In this document: positions 1-5,966 of the stretch, piece by piece
Layout of the letters: the number at the start of each line of letters is the position of its first letter
Position numbering within the stretch: position 1 is the first letter of the stretch
DNA from: Caldisericota bacterium
GTDB lineage: Bacteria > Bipolaricaulota > Bipolaricaulia > Bipolaricaulales > Bipolaricaulaceae
Direction: 5' to 3'
NCBI GenBank assembly: GCA_013151115.1
Contig: JAADIW010000070.1
Span: 1 to 10,966, forward strand
Length of the DNA: 10,966 nucleotides
The notes under the pieces: model-generated
The model's database searches: none
What the model was told of the DNA's origin: nothing
Seen by the model: the letters and a program-made list of their open reading frames with translations, nothing else
Program-made: the position numbers and the translations under genes

Positions 1-1422
1 AGACTGGAGGGCCACGGGAGGATCATCCTCCTCCTGGACGATGCCGGAAAGCTCGTCGACGCATTCCTTCAGGTTCCCGAGCTCAAGGGGTTCGAGCTCT
101 TCTGCCGCGGGCGCCGGGGGGAGGAGATGCCTCAGATCACGGAGAGGATCTGCGGGGTCTGCCCCGAGGCCCATCACCTGGCCTCGGCCAAGTGCCTCGA
201 CGCCTGCTACGGGGCCGAGGTCCCCGAGCCCGCCCGGCTCCAACGGGAGCTCTTCTACAATGCCTACATCTTTTCCGATCACCTGCTCCACCTGGTCTTC
301 CTCGGGGGGCCGGACCTTCTCCTGGGGGCCGACGCGGAGAAAGCCAAGCGCAACATCCTGGGGATCCTGGAGGCGTATCCCGAATTCGGGAAAAAGGTGG
401 TGCGGGTCCGGGCGGGGGTTCAGAAGATCCTGGAGCGGCTCGGGGGCAAGGCGATTCACCCCGTGTTCGCCCTCCCCGGGGGCGTGGCCAAGCCGCTCTC
501 CGAGGAAGACCGGGCCGCCGTGGAGGAGAGGGCGGCGGCCATGGTCGAACTCGCCGGGAACCTGGTGGAACTTTTCCACGAGAAGATCCTTCCCGACCCC
601 ACCTTCCAGGGGTATCTCCTGGCCGAGGAGTTGAACTTCCCCACCCACTACATGGGCCTCGTGGACGGGGAGATGGCCCCCAATTTCTACGATGGGGCGC
701 TGCGGATCGTCTCTGCCGAAGGCGAGGAGATCTTCCGCGGCCCCGCGGCCGAGGCCCTCTCGCTCATCGAGGAACACGTCGAGCCTTGGACCTACGTGAA
801 GTTCCCGTATCTCAGGGAGTACGGGTGGAAGGGGCTCGAACCCGGGGCGAGGTCGGGGATCTACCGTGTTGGTCCCCTGGCACGGCTCAACGTGGCCGAG
901 CGCATGGCCACGCCCCTGGCCCAGGAGGAGTACGAGCGTTACCTCGACTTCTTCGGAGGGAAGCCCGTCCACGCTACCTTCGCCTACCACTGGGCGCGAC
1001 TGGTGGAACTGATACAGGCGGCGGAAGCGACCCTGGCCCTAGCCCGGGACCCGGCCCTCACCGGGGAGGAGATCCGGGGGAAGCTGAAGGACCCCGGGGA
1101 GGGGATCGGGGTGATCGAGGCCGCTCGGGGGACGCTCTTCCACCACTACGTGCTCGATTCCGAGGGGCTCGTCGCGTACGCCAACATGATCGTGGCCACC
1201 ACCCACAACGCCGCCGGGATCGGGCTCTCGGTCAAGGCCATGGCCAAGCACCTCGCGGAGGACGGGGTATGGGACGAATCCCTTCTCAACCGGGTGGAGA
1301 TGGCGTTCAGGGCCTACGACCCGTGCCTCGCGTGCGCCACGCACTTCCTCCCGGGGGAGATGCCCCTCTCGGTGGAGATCTACGGGAGCGATGGGAAGCT
1401 CAAGGCACGCATCAGCCGCTAG
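1..1422 (+). CDS. mvhA: NiFe-hydrogenase large subunit, MvhA-like (group 3c type), 5' partial
   Basis: Catalytic subunit of a cytosolic [NiFe] hydrogenase, which interconverts H2 with protons and electrons. The reading frame is open from base 1 and begins at RLEGHG, a motif normally about 10-15 residues from the N-terminus, so only a short piece is missing to the left. The 473 visible residues carry both nickel-ligand motifs: RICGVC (C51, C54, with H58 following) and DPCLACATH near the end (C442, C445, H448). After H448 comes a 25-residue tail, the peptide expected to be removed by the maturation protease encoded next. The CATH ending and the context with hdrC/hdrB favour the Mvh (group 3c) type, which passes electrons to heterodisulfide reductase; groups 3b and 3d are less likely but not excluded. 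The small subunit (MvhG) and MvhD are not in view and may lie upstream. The stop overlaps the protease gene by 32 bases. Confidence 0.94.
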   Translation, partial: RLEGHGRIILLLDDAGKLVDAFLQVPELKGFELFCRGRRGEEMPQITERICGVCPEAHHLASAKCLDACYGAEVPEPARLQRELFYNAYIFSDHLLHLVFLGGPDLLLGADAEKAKRNILGILEAYPEFGKKVVRVRAGVQKILERLGGKAIHPVFALPGGVAKPLSEEDRAAVEERAAAMVELAGNLVELFHEKILPDPTFQGYLLAEELNFPTHYMGLVDGEMAPNFYDGALRIVSAEGEEIFRGPAAEALSLIEEHVEPWTYVKFPYLREYGWKGLEPGARSGIYRVGPLARLNVAERMATPLAQEEYERYLDFFGGKPVHATFAYHWARLVELIQAAEATLALARDPALTGEEIRGKLKDPGEGIGVIEAARGTLFHHYVLDSEGLVAYANMIVATTHNAAGIGLSVKAMAKHLAEDGVWDESLLNRVEMAFRAYDPCLACATHFLPGEMPLSVEIYGSDGKLKARISR

Positions 1423-1870
1423 GGCGGTTATCGCCCTGGGAAACCCCTACCGCACCGACGACGGGGTCGGGATCGCGTTGCTCCGCCTGTTGGACCTGGC
1501 GGGCGGCGTGTCACGCGTCGCACGTGACGACGTCGAGCTCATCGAGGGGGTACACGGTGGCTTCCGGCTGGCCGAGGCCATGGTGGGGTACGGGCGGGTG
1601 CTGGTGGTGGACGCCGCACCCTGGCTTCCGGCGGGCGAGGTGAGGAGAGTTCCGTTGGGGGGCCTCCCGGCCCGGGCGGGTTACCCCCACGGCCTCGGCC
1701 TCCGGGCGGCGTTGGAAGCGCTGGCGGCCGCGGGGGAGGAAATCCCTGAAGTGGAGGTGCTGGCCATCGGGATCCCCGGGGATCCCGCCTTCGGGGAGGG
1801 GCTCTCCCCGGAGGTGAAGCGCGCCCTCCCCCGGGCGCTGGCGGAGGTGGCGCGATGGCTGACCGAATAG
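1391..1870 (+). CDS. Hydrogenase maturation protease (HyaD/HycI family)
   Basis: Endopeptidase that removes the C-terminal tail of the hydrogenase large subunit after nickel insertion; its presumed substrate is the preceding gene product. The 159-residue protein has the family's N-terminal motif GNPYRTDDGVG (residues 17-27). Expected nickel-sensing acidic and histidine positions are visible as D24, D74 (in VVDA) and H100 (in PHGLGL), corresponding to E16, D62 and H93 of E. coli HybD. The ATG lies inside the large-subunit gene, with GGAG about 11 bases upstream; no later start precedes the essential GN motif. Residues 40-47 (VSRVARDD) are encoded by a CGTNACG heptad element at 1509-1529, in the variable stretch between the first helix and the VELIEG strand. 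Its end overlaps hdrC by 16 bases, implying coupled translation. Confidence 0.9.
   Translation: MGSSRHASAARAVIALGNPYRTDDGVGIALLRLLDLAGGVSRVARDDVELIEGVHGGFRLAEAMVGYGRVLVVDAAPWLPAGEVRRVPLGGLPARAGYPHGLGLRAALEALAAAGEEIPEVEVLAIGIPGDPAFGEGLSPEVKRALPRALAEVARWLTE
1509..1529. repeat. Heptad element, copy 1 (three units)
   Basis: Three tandem seven-base units close to CGTNACG (TGTCACG, CGTCGCA, CGTGACG). GTCACG at 1510-1515 pairs perfectly with CGTGAC at 1523-1528 around a 7-base loop. It lies inside the protease gene and is translated in frame. It resembles the better-preserved copies at 3026-3057 and 3939-3970, but its right side has decayed. Confidence 0.5.
1843..1848 (+). promoter_or_regulatory. 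Ribosome binding site of hdrC
   Basis: GGAGGT six bases before the ATG at 1855, inside the end of the protease gene. It fixes the hdrC start and shows that the 16-base overlap is a real translational arrangement. Confidence 0.75.
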
Positions 1871-2262
1871 ACAGCGGCACGTTGCGGATCCCCGCGCGGG
1901 AGCCGGACTTCGTGCGCCGGGTGGAGGAGCTCTCGGGGGAGGACGTGTTCGCCTGTTACCAGTGCGGGAAGTGCTCCGCGGGGTGCCCGTTCACCTCGGG
2001 CATGGACCTCCTCCCGGCGGAGGTGCTGCGGCTCCTGCAGTTGGGCGACGGGCGGGTGCTGGGGGCCCGGTCTCCGTGGGTATGTGCCTCGTGTCTCGCG
2101 TGCGGGGTGCGGTGTCCCAAGGGGGTGGACATCGCCAAGGTGATGGAGGCCCTGAGGTTGTTCGCGTTGCGCAGGGGCGAGACGGGGCTCCGCTTGGGGG
2201 ACATCCCGCCGGGGGTCCCCCAGATCGCCCTCGTTGGGGCCACGCGGAAATTAACTCCTTAA
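1855..2262 (+). CDS. hdrC: Heterodisulfide reductase subunit C-like iron-sulfur protein (HdrC)
   Basis: Small electron-carrying subunit that feeds HdrB. The 135-residue protein has two complete [4Fe-4S] motifs: CYQCGKCSAGCP (C34, C37, C40, C44) and CASCLACGVRCP (C77, C80, C83, C87). The spacing between them, and the phrases SAGCPF and RCPKGVDI, are typical of HdrC. Methanogen HdrC is longer (roughly 180-190 residues); this compact form resembles bacterial Hdr-like proteins. No flavin-binding HdrA gene adjoins it on the right, so an HdrA, if used, would be upstream or elsewhere. The start is supported by a strong ribosome binding site. The last codons (2246-2263) are unusually A/T-rich for this region. 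Its stop lies 12 bases before the preferred hdrB start. Confidence 0.88.
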   Translation: MADRIDSGTLRIPAREPDFVRRVEELSGEDVFACYQCGKCSAGCPFTSGMDLLPAEVLRLLQLGDGRVLGARSPWVCASCLACGVRCPKGVDIAKVMEALRLFALRRGETGLRLGDIPPGVPQIALVGATRKLTP

Positions 2263-2274
2263 GCGGTGGTGGAG

Positions 2275-3180
2275 ATGACGAGGATCCCATACTTTCCGGG
2301 TTGTGCCCTCAAAGATCAAGCGCGGGGGTTCGAGCGAGCGGCTCAGGCGGCCATGGAGCGCTTGGGGTATGAACTCGCGGAGCTCCCCCGGTGGAACTGC
2401 TGTGGCACCGTCTACTCCCTCTCCACCGATGACCTCATGCGGCACGTGGCCCCGGTGCGGAACTTCGTGCGCGTCCAGGAGATGGGGGAAGGCCGCCTGG
2501 TGACCCTCTGCGCCATGTGCTACAACACCCTGCGCCGCTCGGCTCAGTTCGTTTCCGCTGATCCCGAACGGCTCCAGCGCATCAACGCCTTCATGGACGA
2601 GGAGCCCGATTACCGCGGCGGGGTGGAGGTACTCCACCTCCTGCAGGTCCTGCGCGATGAGATCACCTTTGAGGCGGTCGAGGCGAAGGTGGAGCGGCCG
2701 CTATACGGGCTCAGGGTGGCGCCTTATTACGGCTGCATGTTGCTCCGACCCCGGGGGGTGGGGATCGACGACCCCGATCGGCCGGAGACGATGGAGCTAC
2801 TCTTCGAGCACCTGGGGGCGGAGGCGGTGGATACGCCCCACAGGGTGGAATGCTGTGGGGCGTACCAGACGGTGGCCGACCCCGGACTCGCCCGGGAGCG
2901 GGTCGCGGAGATCGTGGGGGCCGCGTCGCGCCGAGGCGCCGATCTCATCGTGACCAGCTGTCCCCTCTGCACCTACAACCTGGAACGCCACCAACTCGTG
3001 GCCGGGGACGGAAGGGGAACGGGTGCCCGTCACGCGTCACATGTCTCGCGTCACGGGATCCCGGTCCTCTACTTCACGCAATTGCTCGCGTTCGCATTGG
3101 GGGTGCCGGAGGAGGAGCTGGGGTTCGCGGACGCGGCCATCGACCCGCGGCCGGCGCTCTCACAGCGCGTGGGAGGTTGA
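2275..3180 (+). CDS. hdrB: Heterodisulfide reductase subunit B-like protein (HdrB), two CCG domains
   Basis: Catalytic-type subunit with two cysteine-rich CCG domains, each able to hold a non-cubane [4Fe-4S] cluster that reduces disulfides in methanogen Hdr. Domain 1: C10, C42-C43, C79, C82, fitting the family pattern C-x31-CC-x35-CxxC exactly. Domain 2: C154, C193-C194, C229, C232. No key cysteine is missing. The protein has 301 residues if started at the ATG at 2275, which puts FPGC at residues 7-10 as in relatives; GTG at 2266 would add three residues. In methanogens the substrate is CoM-S-S-CoB, which most bacteria lack, so the partner here is unknown; the adjacent fumarate reductase genes suggest electron transfer to or from fumarate. 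Residues 251-261, just before the conserved PVLYFTQLL segment, are encoded by a 32-base palindromic element and look like an insertion. Confidence 0.92.
   Translation: MTRIPYFPGCALKDQARGFERAAQAAMERLGYELAELPRWNCCGTVYSLSTDDLMRHVAPVRNFVRVQEMGEGRLVTLCAMCYNTLRRSAQFVSADPERLQRINAFMDEEPDYRGGVEVLHLLQVLRDEITFEAVEAKVERPLYGLRVAPYYGCMLLRPRGVGIDDPDRPETMELLFEHLGAEAVDTPHRVECCGAYQTVADPGLARERVAEIVGAASRRGADLIVTSCPLCTYNLERHQLVAGDGRGTGARHASHVSRHGIPVLYFTQLLAFALGVPEEELGFADAAIDPRPALSQRVGG
3026..3057. repeat. 32-base palindromic heptad element, copy 2 (inside hdrB)
   Basis: The element reads CC, then four heptads (CGTCACG, CGTCACA, TGTCTCG, CGTCACG), then GG. It is an imperfect palindrome: 13 of 16 symmetric positions pair. 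It matches copy 3 (3939-3970) at 25 of 32 positions. It is translated in frame within hdrB as part of a stretch rich in Arg, His and Ser. Confidence 0.75.
3171..3177 (+). promoter_or_regulatory. Ribosome binding site of the iron-sulfur protein gene
   Basis: GGGAGGT seven bases before the ATG at 3185. It decides this start against the in-frame upstream ATG at 3023, which would overlap hdrB by about 160 bases and add residues unlike any iron-sulfur protein. Confidence 0.8.
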
Positions 3181-3184
3181 GATC

Positions 3185-3985
3185 ATGGGCCAGGAGATCA
3201 TGGAGCGGATCCGCGAGGCCAACGAGGCGGTGATCACCGGGATCGACGATGCCGATATAAAACACTGGGTCACCATCTACATCATGGGCAAGGCCTACCG
3301 GGTCCCGGCGGACATCACCCTGATGCAGGCCATCGAGTACGCCGGTTACCGCTTCGTGCGCGGGGCCGGATGCCGGGCCGGGTTCTGCGGCGCTTGTGCC
3401 ACGGTGTACCGGGTCGCGGGCGACTGGCGCCTGAAGGCGGCCCTGGCGTGCCAGACCCGGGTGGAGGACGGGATGTACCTGGTACAGATCCCCTTCGCCC
3501 CTGCGGGGAAGCCCGCCTACGACCTGGAGAAGGAGCCGCCGGAGGGAAGCGTGCTCCTCAGGTACTTCCCCGAGCTCGCCCGGTGTGTGGCCTGCAACAC
3601 CTGTACTAAGGCGTGCCCCCAGGAGCTCGAGGTGATGGACTACATCCAAGCCGCCCTGCGGGGGGATCTCGCGGCGGTGACGGAGCTCTCCTTCGACTGT
3701 ATCCAGTGCGGCCTCTGCTCCATAAGGTGTCCGGCGGAGATCGTGCACTACCACGTGGCCCAACTCGCCCGCAGGCTTTACGGGAAAAGCCTCCCCGTGC
3801 CGGAACACGTGGAGGAGCGCGTCCGGGAAGTCGAGGCGGGGAAGTACGCCGAGGAGTTCGAGCGGATCATGTCCCTGGGCCGCGAGGAGATCGAGGAGCT
3901 CTACCGGAAGGAACAGCGGGAGAAGGGCGGCCTCAAATCCGGTGACGCGTCGCGCGTCACGCGTAACGGGCGGGGAGAGGGATAG
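3185..3985 (+). CDS. Iron-sulfur subunit with [2Fe-2S] and two [4Fe-4S] sites, TfrB N-half/FrdB-like
   Basis: Electron-transfer subunit, probably partner of the flavoprotein encoded next. The 266-residue protein has an N-terminal ferredoxin fold (residues about 28-105) with [2Fe-2S] ligands C63, C68, C71 and C89, followed by a dicluster domain with CVACNTCTKACP (C134, C137, C140, C144) and CIQCGLCSIRCP (C172, C175, C178, C182). Respiratory SdhB/FrdB normally has one [3Fe-4S] site; here both C-terminal sites have all four cysteines, so the second half looks HdrC-like. This matches the N-terminal half of archaeal thiol:fumarate reductase subunit TfrB, whose C-terminal half resembles HdrB, a separate gene here just upstream. 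A charged helical tail (about 200-250) follows. The last 15 residues (SGDASRVTRNG and a few more) are encoded by a heptad element and are probably dispensable. It ends two bases before the flavoprotein start. Confidence 0.85.
   Translation: MGQEIMERIREANEAVITGIDDADIKHWVTIYIMGKAYRVPADITLMQAIEYAGYRFVRGAGCRAGFCGACATVYRVAGDWRLKAALACQTRVEDGMYLVQIPFAPAGKPAYDLEKEPPEGSVLLRYFPELARCVACNTCTKACPQELEVMDYIQAALRGDLAAVTELSFDCIQCGLCSIRCPAEIVHYHVAQLARRLYGKSLPVPEHVEERVREVEAGKYAEEFERIMSLGREEIEELYRKEQREKGGLKSGDASRVTRNGRGEG
3939..3970. repeat. 32-base palindromic heptad element, copy 3 (end of iron-sulfur gene)
   Basis: Same plan as copy 2: CC, four heptads (GGTGACG, CGTCGCG, CGTCACG, CGTAACG), GG. Twelve of 16 symmetric positions pair, and one more is a G-T wobble. 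It encodes residues 252-262 of the iron-sulfur protein and ends shortly before the ribosome binding site of the flavoprotein gene. Confidence 0.75.
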
Positions 3986-3987
3986 AT

Positions 3988-5649
3988 ATGGCGGAGGAAT
4001 TGAAGCTGGTGCGCGGCTATCCGGAGTACATGCTCGAGTCCATCGAGCGGGTCCACGCCACCCGGGCCAAGCGCATGGAGGAGGGTCCACCCCCGGCGAT
4101 GTCCATGGAGGAGAGGGAGGAGGTCCTCCGTTTCCACCCCGATTACGCCCCCGGCGGAAAGCGCCCCTTGAACGTGGGGCCCAACAAGGGTGAGATCGCT
4201 CCCAACGAGGTGGCGGACCTCCTCGAGGCCTACCCCGTGGTGGATCCGGGGGACCTCGATCTCTCGGTGGACATCGACGTGGAGGTCCTGATCCTGGGCG
4301 GGGGGCTCGCGGGCACCATGGCGGCCCTGTGGGCGAACGAGGAGGGGATCCCCCCGGACCGGGTCCTCCTCGCCACGAAGCTCCGTCACGGGGATTCCAA
4401 TTCCGTCATGGCCCAAGGGGGAACCCAGGCGGCGGACAAGCCCTACGACTCGCCGGTGATCCACTTCCTGGATGCCTACGGCGGGGGCCACTTCACCAAT
4501 AAGCCCGAGGTGCTCCGGGCCCTGGTGGAGGACGCCCCGTTCATCATGAAGTGGCTCACCGAGCTCGGGTGCCTATTCGACCGGGACGAGAACGGCGAGT
4601 TCGTGGAGGACTGGGGCGGGGGAACGTCCCGGCCTCGGATGCACGCCGCCCGTGACTACACCGGCATGGAGGAGCTCCGGGTGATCCGGGACGAGTTCAG
4701 GAACCGGGGCTTCATGCTCCTCGAGTTCTATCCCGCGGTGGAACTCCTCACCTCGCCCGAGGGCCGGGTCAACGGGGCGATCCTGTGGAACATGGAGACC
4801 GGGGAGTACAAGGTGGTGCGGGCCAAGGCGGTGGTGCTGGCCACCGGAGGGTTTGGGAGGCTCCACATCCGGGGCTTCCCCACCACCAACCACTACGGGG
4901 CCACCGCCGACGGGTTGGTCCTGGCCTACCGAGCCGGAGCGGTGCTCCGGGACCTGGACACCGTGCAATACCACCCCACCGGCGCCGCCTATCCCCAGCA
5001 GATCGTGGGGCTTCTGATCACCGAGAAGGTCCGGGGCCTGGGGGCCCAGGTGGTCAACCGGGAGGGGGAGTGCTTCGTCTACCCCCTCGAGCCCCGGGAT
5101 GTGGAGGCGGCGGCCATCATCCGGGAGTGTTACGAGCGGGAGCTGGGCGTGGTCACCCCCACGGGGATGCGTGGGGTATGGCTGGATTCCCCCATGATCG
5201 AGGAGATCCACGGGGAGGGGACCATCGAGCGGCGGCTCCCGGCGATGTTCCGCATGTACAAGCGCTTCGGGATCGACATGCGCAAGGACCCGATCCTCGT
5301 CTTCCCCACCCTCCACTACCAGAACGGCGGGGTGGAGACCGACCCCTGGGGCAGGACGAACGTCCCGGGGCTGTTCGTGGCCGGCGAGGTCTCGGGCGGC
5401 GTCCACGGCAAGAACCGCCTCATGGGGAACTCCACCCTGGACTGCCTGGTGTTCGGGCGCCGGGCGGGGATCGCCGCCGCCCGTTACGCTGAGGAGTGTC
5501 CGAGGCCGGGCCCCATCACCCTGGGCCACGTGGAGAGGTTCGTGGAGGAGCTCCGGGCCGCCGGGGTCCCGGAGGGGCGCCGCGCCCCCATCCTCCTCCC
5601 CGATTACCGGGGGAAGCGGGTCCTGGCCAGGATGATTGACCTACTATGA
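3988..5649 (+). CDS. frdA: Fumarate reductase/succinate dehydrogenase-type flavoprotein
   Basis: FAD subunit interconverting fumarate and succinate. In the 553-residue protein the FAD-binding GGGLAG is at 104-109, after a roughly 95-residue N-terminal extension. Substrate-site residues typical of FrdA/SdhA are visible: H329 in QYHPTG, E346 and R349 in TEKVRG, R370 in PRD (candidate proton-shuttle arginine), H443 in LHYQNGG and R477 in NRLMGNS. The histidine that binds FAD covalently in respiratory enzymes (SHT motif) is replaced by N138 in SNSVMAQGG, so FAD should be non-covalent, as in L-aspartate oxidase or soluble fumarate reductases. Only about 60 residues follow the final FAD-domain motif, so most of the usual C-terminal helical domain is absent. 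No membrane anchor is nearby; a cytosolic enzyme is inferred. L-aspartate oxidase is an alternative, but the iron-sulfur partner and fumarase context favour fumarate reductase. Its stop overlaps the next start by four bases (ATGA). Confidence 0.86.
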   Translation: MAEELKLVRGYPEYMLESIERVHATRAKRMEEGPPPAMSMEEREEVLRFHPDYAPGGKRPLNVGPNKGEIAPNEVADLLEAYPVVDPGDLDLSVDIDVEVLILGGGLAGTMAALWANEEGIPPDRVLLATKLRHGDSNSVMAQGGTQAADKPYDSPVIHFLDAYGGGHFTNKPEVLRALVEDAPFIMKWLTELGCLFDRDENGEFVEDWGGGTSRPRMHAARDYTGMEELRVIRDEFRNRGFMLLEFYPAVELLTSPEGRVNGAILWNMETGEYKVVRAKAVVLATGGFGRLHIRGFPTTNHYGATADGLVLAYRAGAVLRDLDTVQYHPTGAAYPQQIVGLLITEKVRGLGAQVVNREGECFVYPLEPRDVEAAAIIRECYERELGVVTPTGMRGVWLDSPMIEEIHGEGTIERRLPAMFRMYKRFGIDMRKDPILVFPTLHYQNGGVETDPWGRTNVPGLFVAGEVSGGVHGKNRLMGNSTLDCLVFGRRAGIAAARYAEECPRPGPITLGHVERFVEELRAAGVPEGRRAPILLPDYRGKRVLARMIDLL

Positions 5650-5966
5650 ATACGAAAAAGACGGACGAAAAGAAGGTCACCCATCCCCCATCGCCCGTCG
5701 CGGGCAAAGAGGGGGCCAAGCGGTGGGCGGTCCCCAAGGGGTATCTCTACCTATTGGAGGACACCTGCAAGGGATGCGGCTTCTGTTACACCTTCTGCCC
5801 CAAGGGGGTGCTGGCCCAAGCGGGGCACTTCAACGCCAAGGGGTACCATCCCCCCGAAGTGGTGGACGCCGACGCCTGTGTCATGTGCCGGTTCTGCGAG
5901 GCGGTGTGTCCCGAGTTCGCCGTCTGGCTCGAGGAGGAAGAGAGGGAGGGTGACCATGGCCGATAA
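5646..5966 (+). CDS. korD: 2-oxoglutarate:ferredoxin oxidoreductase delta subunit (2x[4Fe-4S] ferredoxin)
   Basis: Ferredoxin-type subunit that takes electrons from the KorAB catalytic core. The 106-residue protein has two [4Fe-4S] motifs, CKGCGFCYTFCP (C41, C44, C47, C51) and CVMCRFCEAVCP (C78, C81, C84, C88), with the KGYHPPEV linker typical of KorD/VorD. The first 30 residues are lysine- and proline-rich and poorly conserved in character; bases 5675-5704 within them keep a seven-base rhythm and may be a decayed heptad element. The start overlaps the flavoprotein stop (ATGA), the classic coupling arrangement, and the end overlaps korA by 11 bases. A stand-alone ferredoxin is possible, but the neighbours make the delta subunit much more likely. 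Confidence 0.86.
   Translation: MNTKKTDEKKVTHPPSPVAGKEGAKRWAVPKGYLYLLEDTCKGCGFCYTFCPKGVLAQAGHFNAKGYHPPEVVDADACVMCRFCEAVCPEFAVWLEEEEREGDHGR
5675..5704. repeat. Possible decayed heptad element, copy 4 (korD N-terminus)
   Basis: Four consecutive seven-base units (GGTCACC, CATCCCC, CATCGCC, CGTCGCG) followed by GG, in the same layout as the 32-base copies but with a CRTCNCC-like unit. It encodes a proline-rich stretch of the KorD N-terminal extension (residues 10-20). The resemblance is in periodicity more than in exact sequence. Confidence 0.4.
5945..5951 (+). promoter_or_regulatory. Ribosome binding site of korA
   Basis: GGAGGGT just upstream of the ATG at 5956, inside the end of korD. It supports this start over an in-frame ATG at 5878, which would lie deep within korD. 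Confidence 0.75.

Noticed and set aside
3023..3184. Upstream extension of the FeS protein to an ATG inside hdrB
   Set aside because: The added residues are Arg/Ser-rich frame-shadow sequence and include the palindromic element; the ATG at 3185 has a strong ribosome binding site.
3026..3970. 32-base repeats considered as CRISPR repeats
   Set aside because: The copies are hundreds of bases apart inside genes, diverged from one another, with no regular spacers and no cas genes.
3074..4090. Minus-strand open frame of 338 codons opposite the FeS protein gene
   Set aside because: Low-complexity antisense shadow; the opposite strand encodes intact cluster motifs and has ribosome binding sites.
4573..5529. 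Minus-strand open frame of 318 codons opposite the flavoprotein gene
   Set aside because: Antisense shadow without motifs or start signals; the + strand has a complete flavoprotein.
3988..5649. Flavoprotein considered as L-aspartate oxidase (NadB)
   Set aside because: The non-covalent FAD motif fits NadB, but the adjacent FeS partner, hdr genes and fumarase, the N-terminal extension and absence of nadA/nadC neighbours favour a fumarate reductase-type role.
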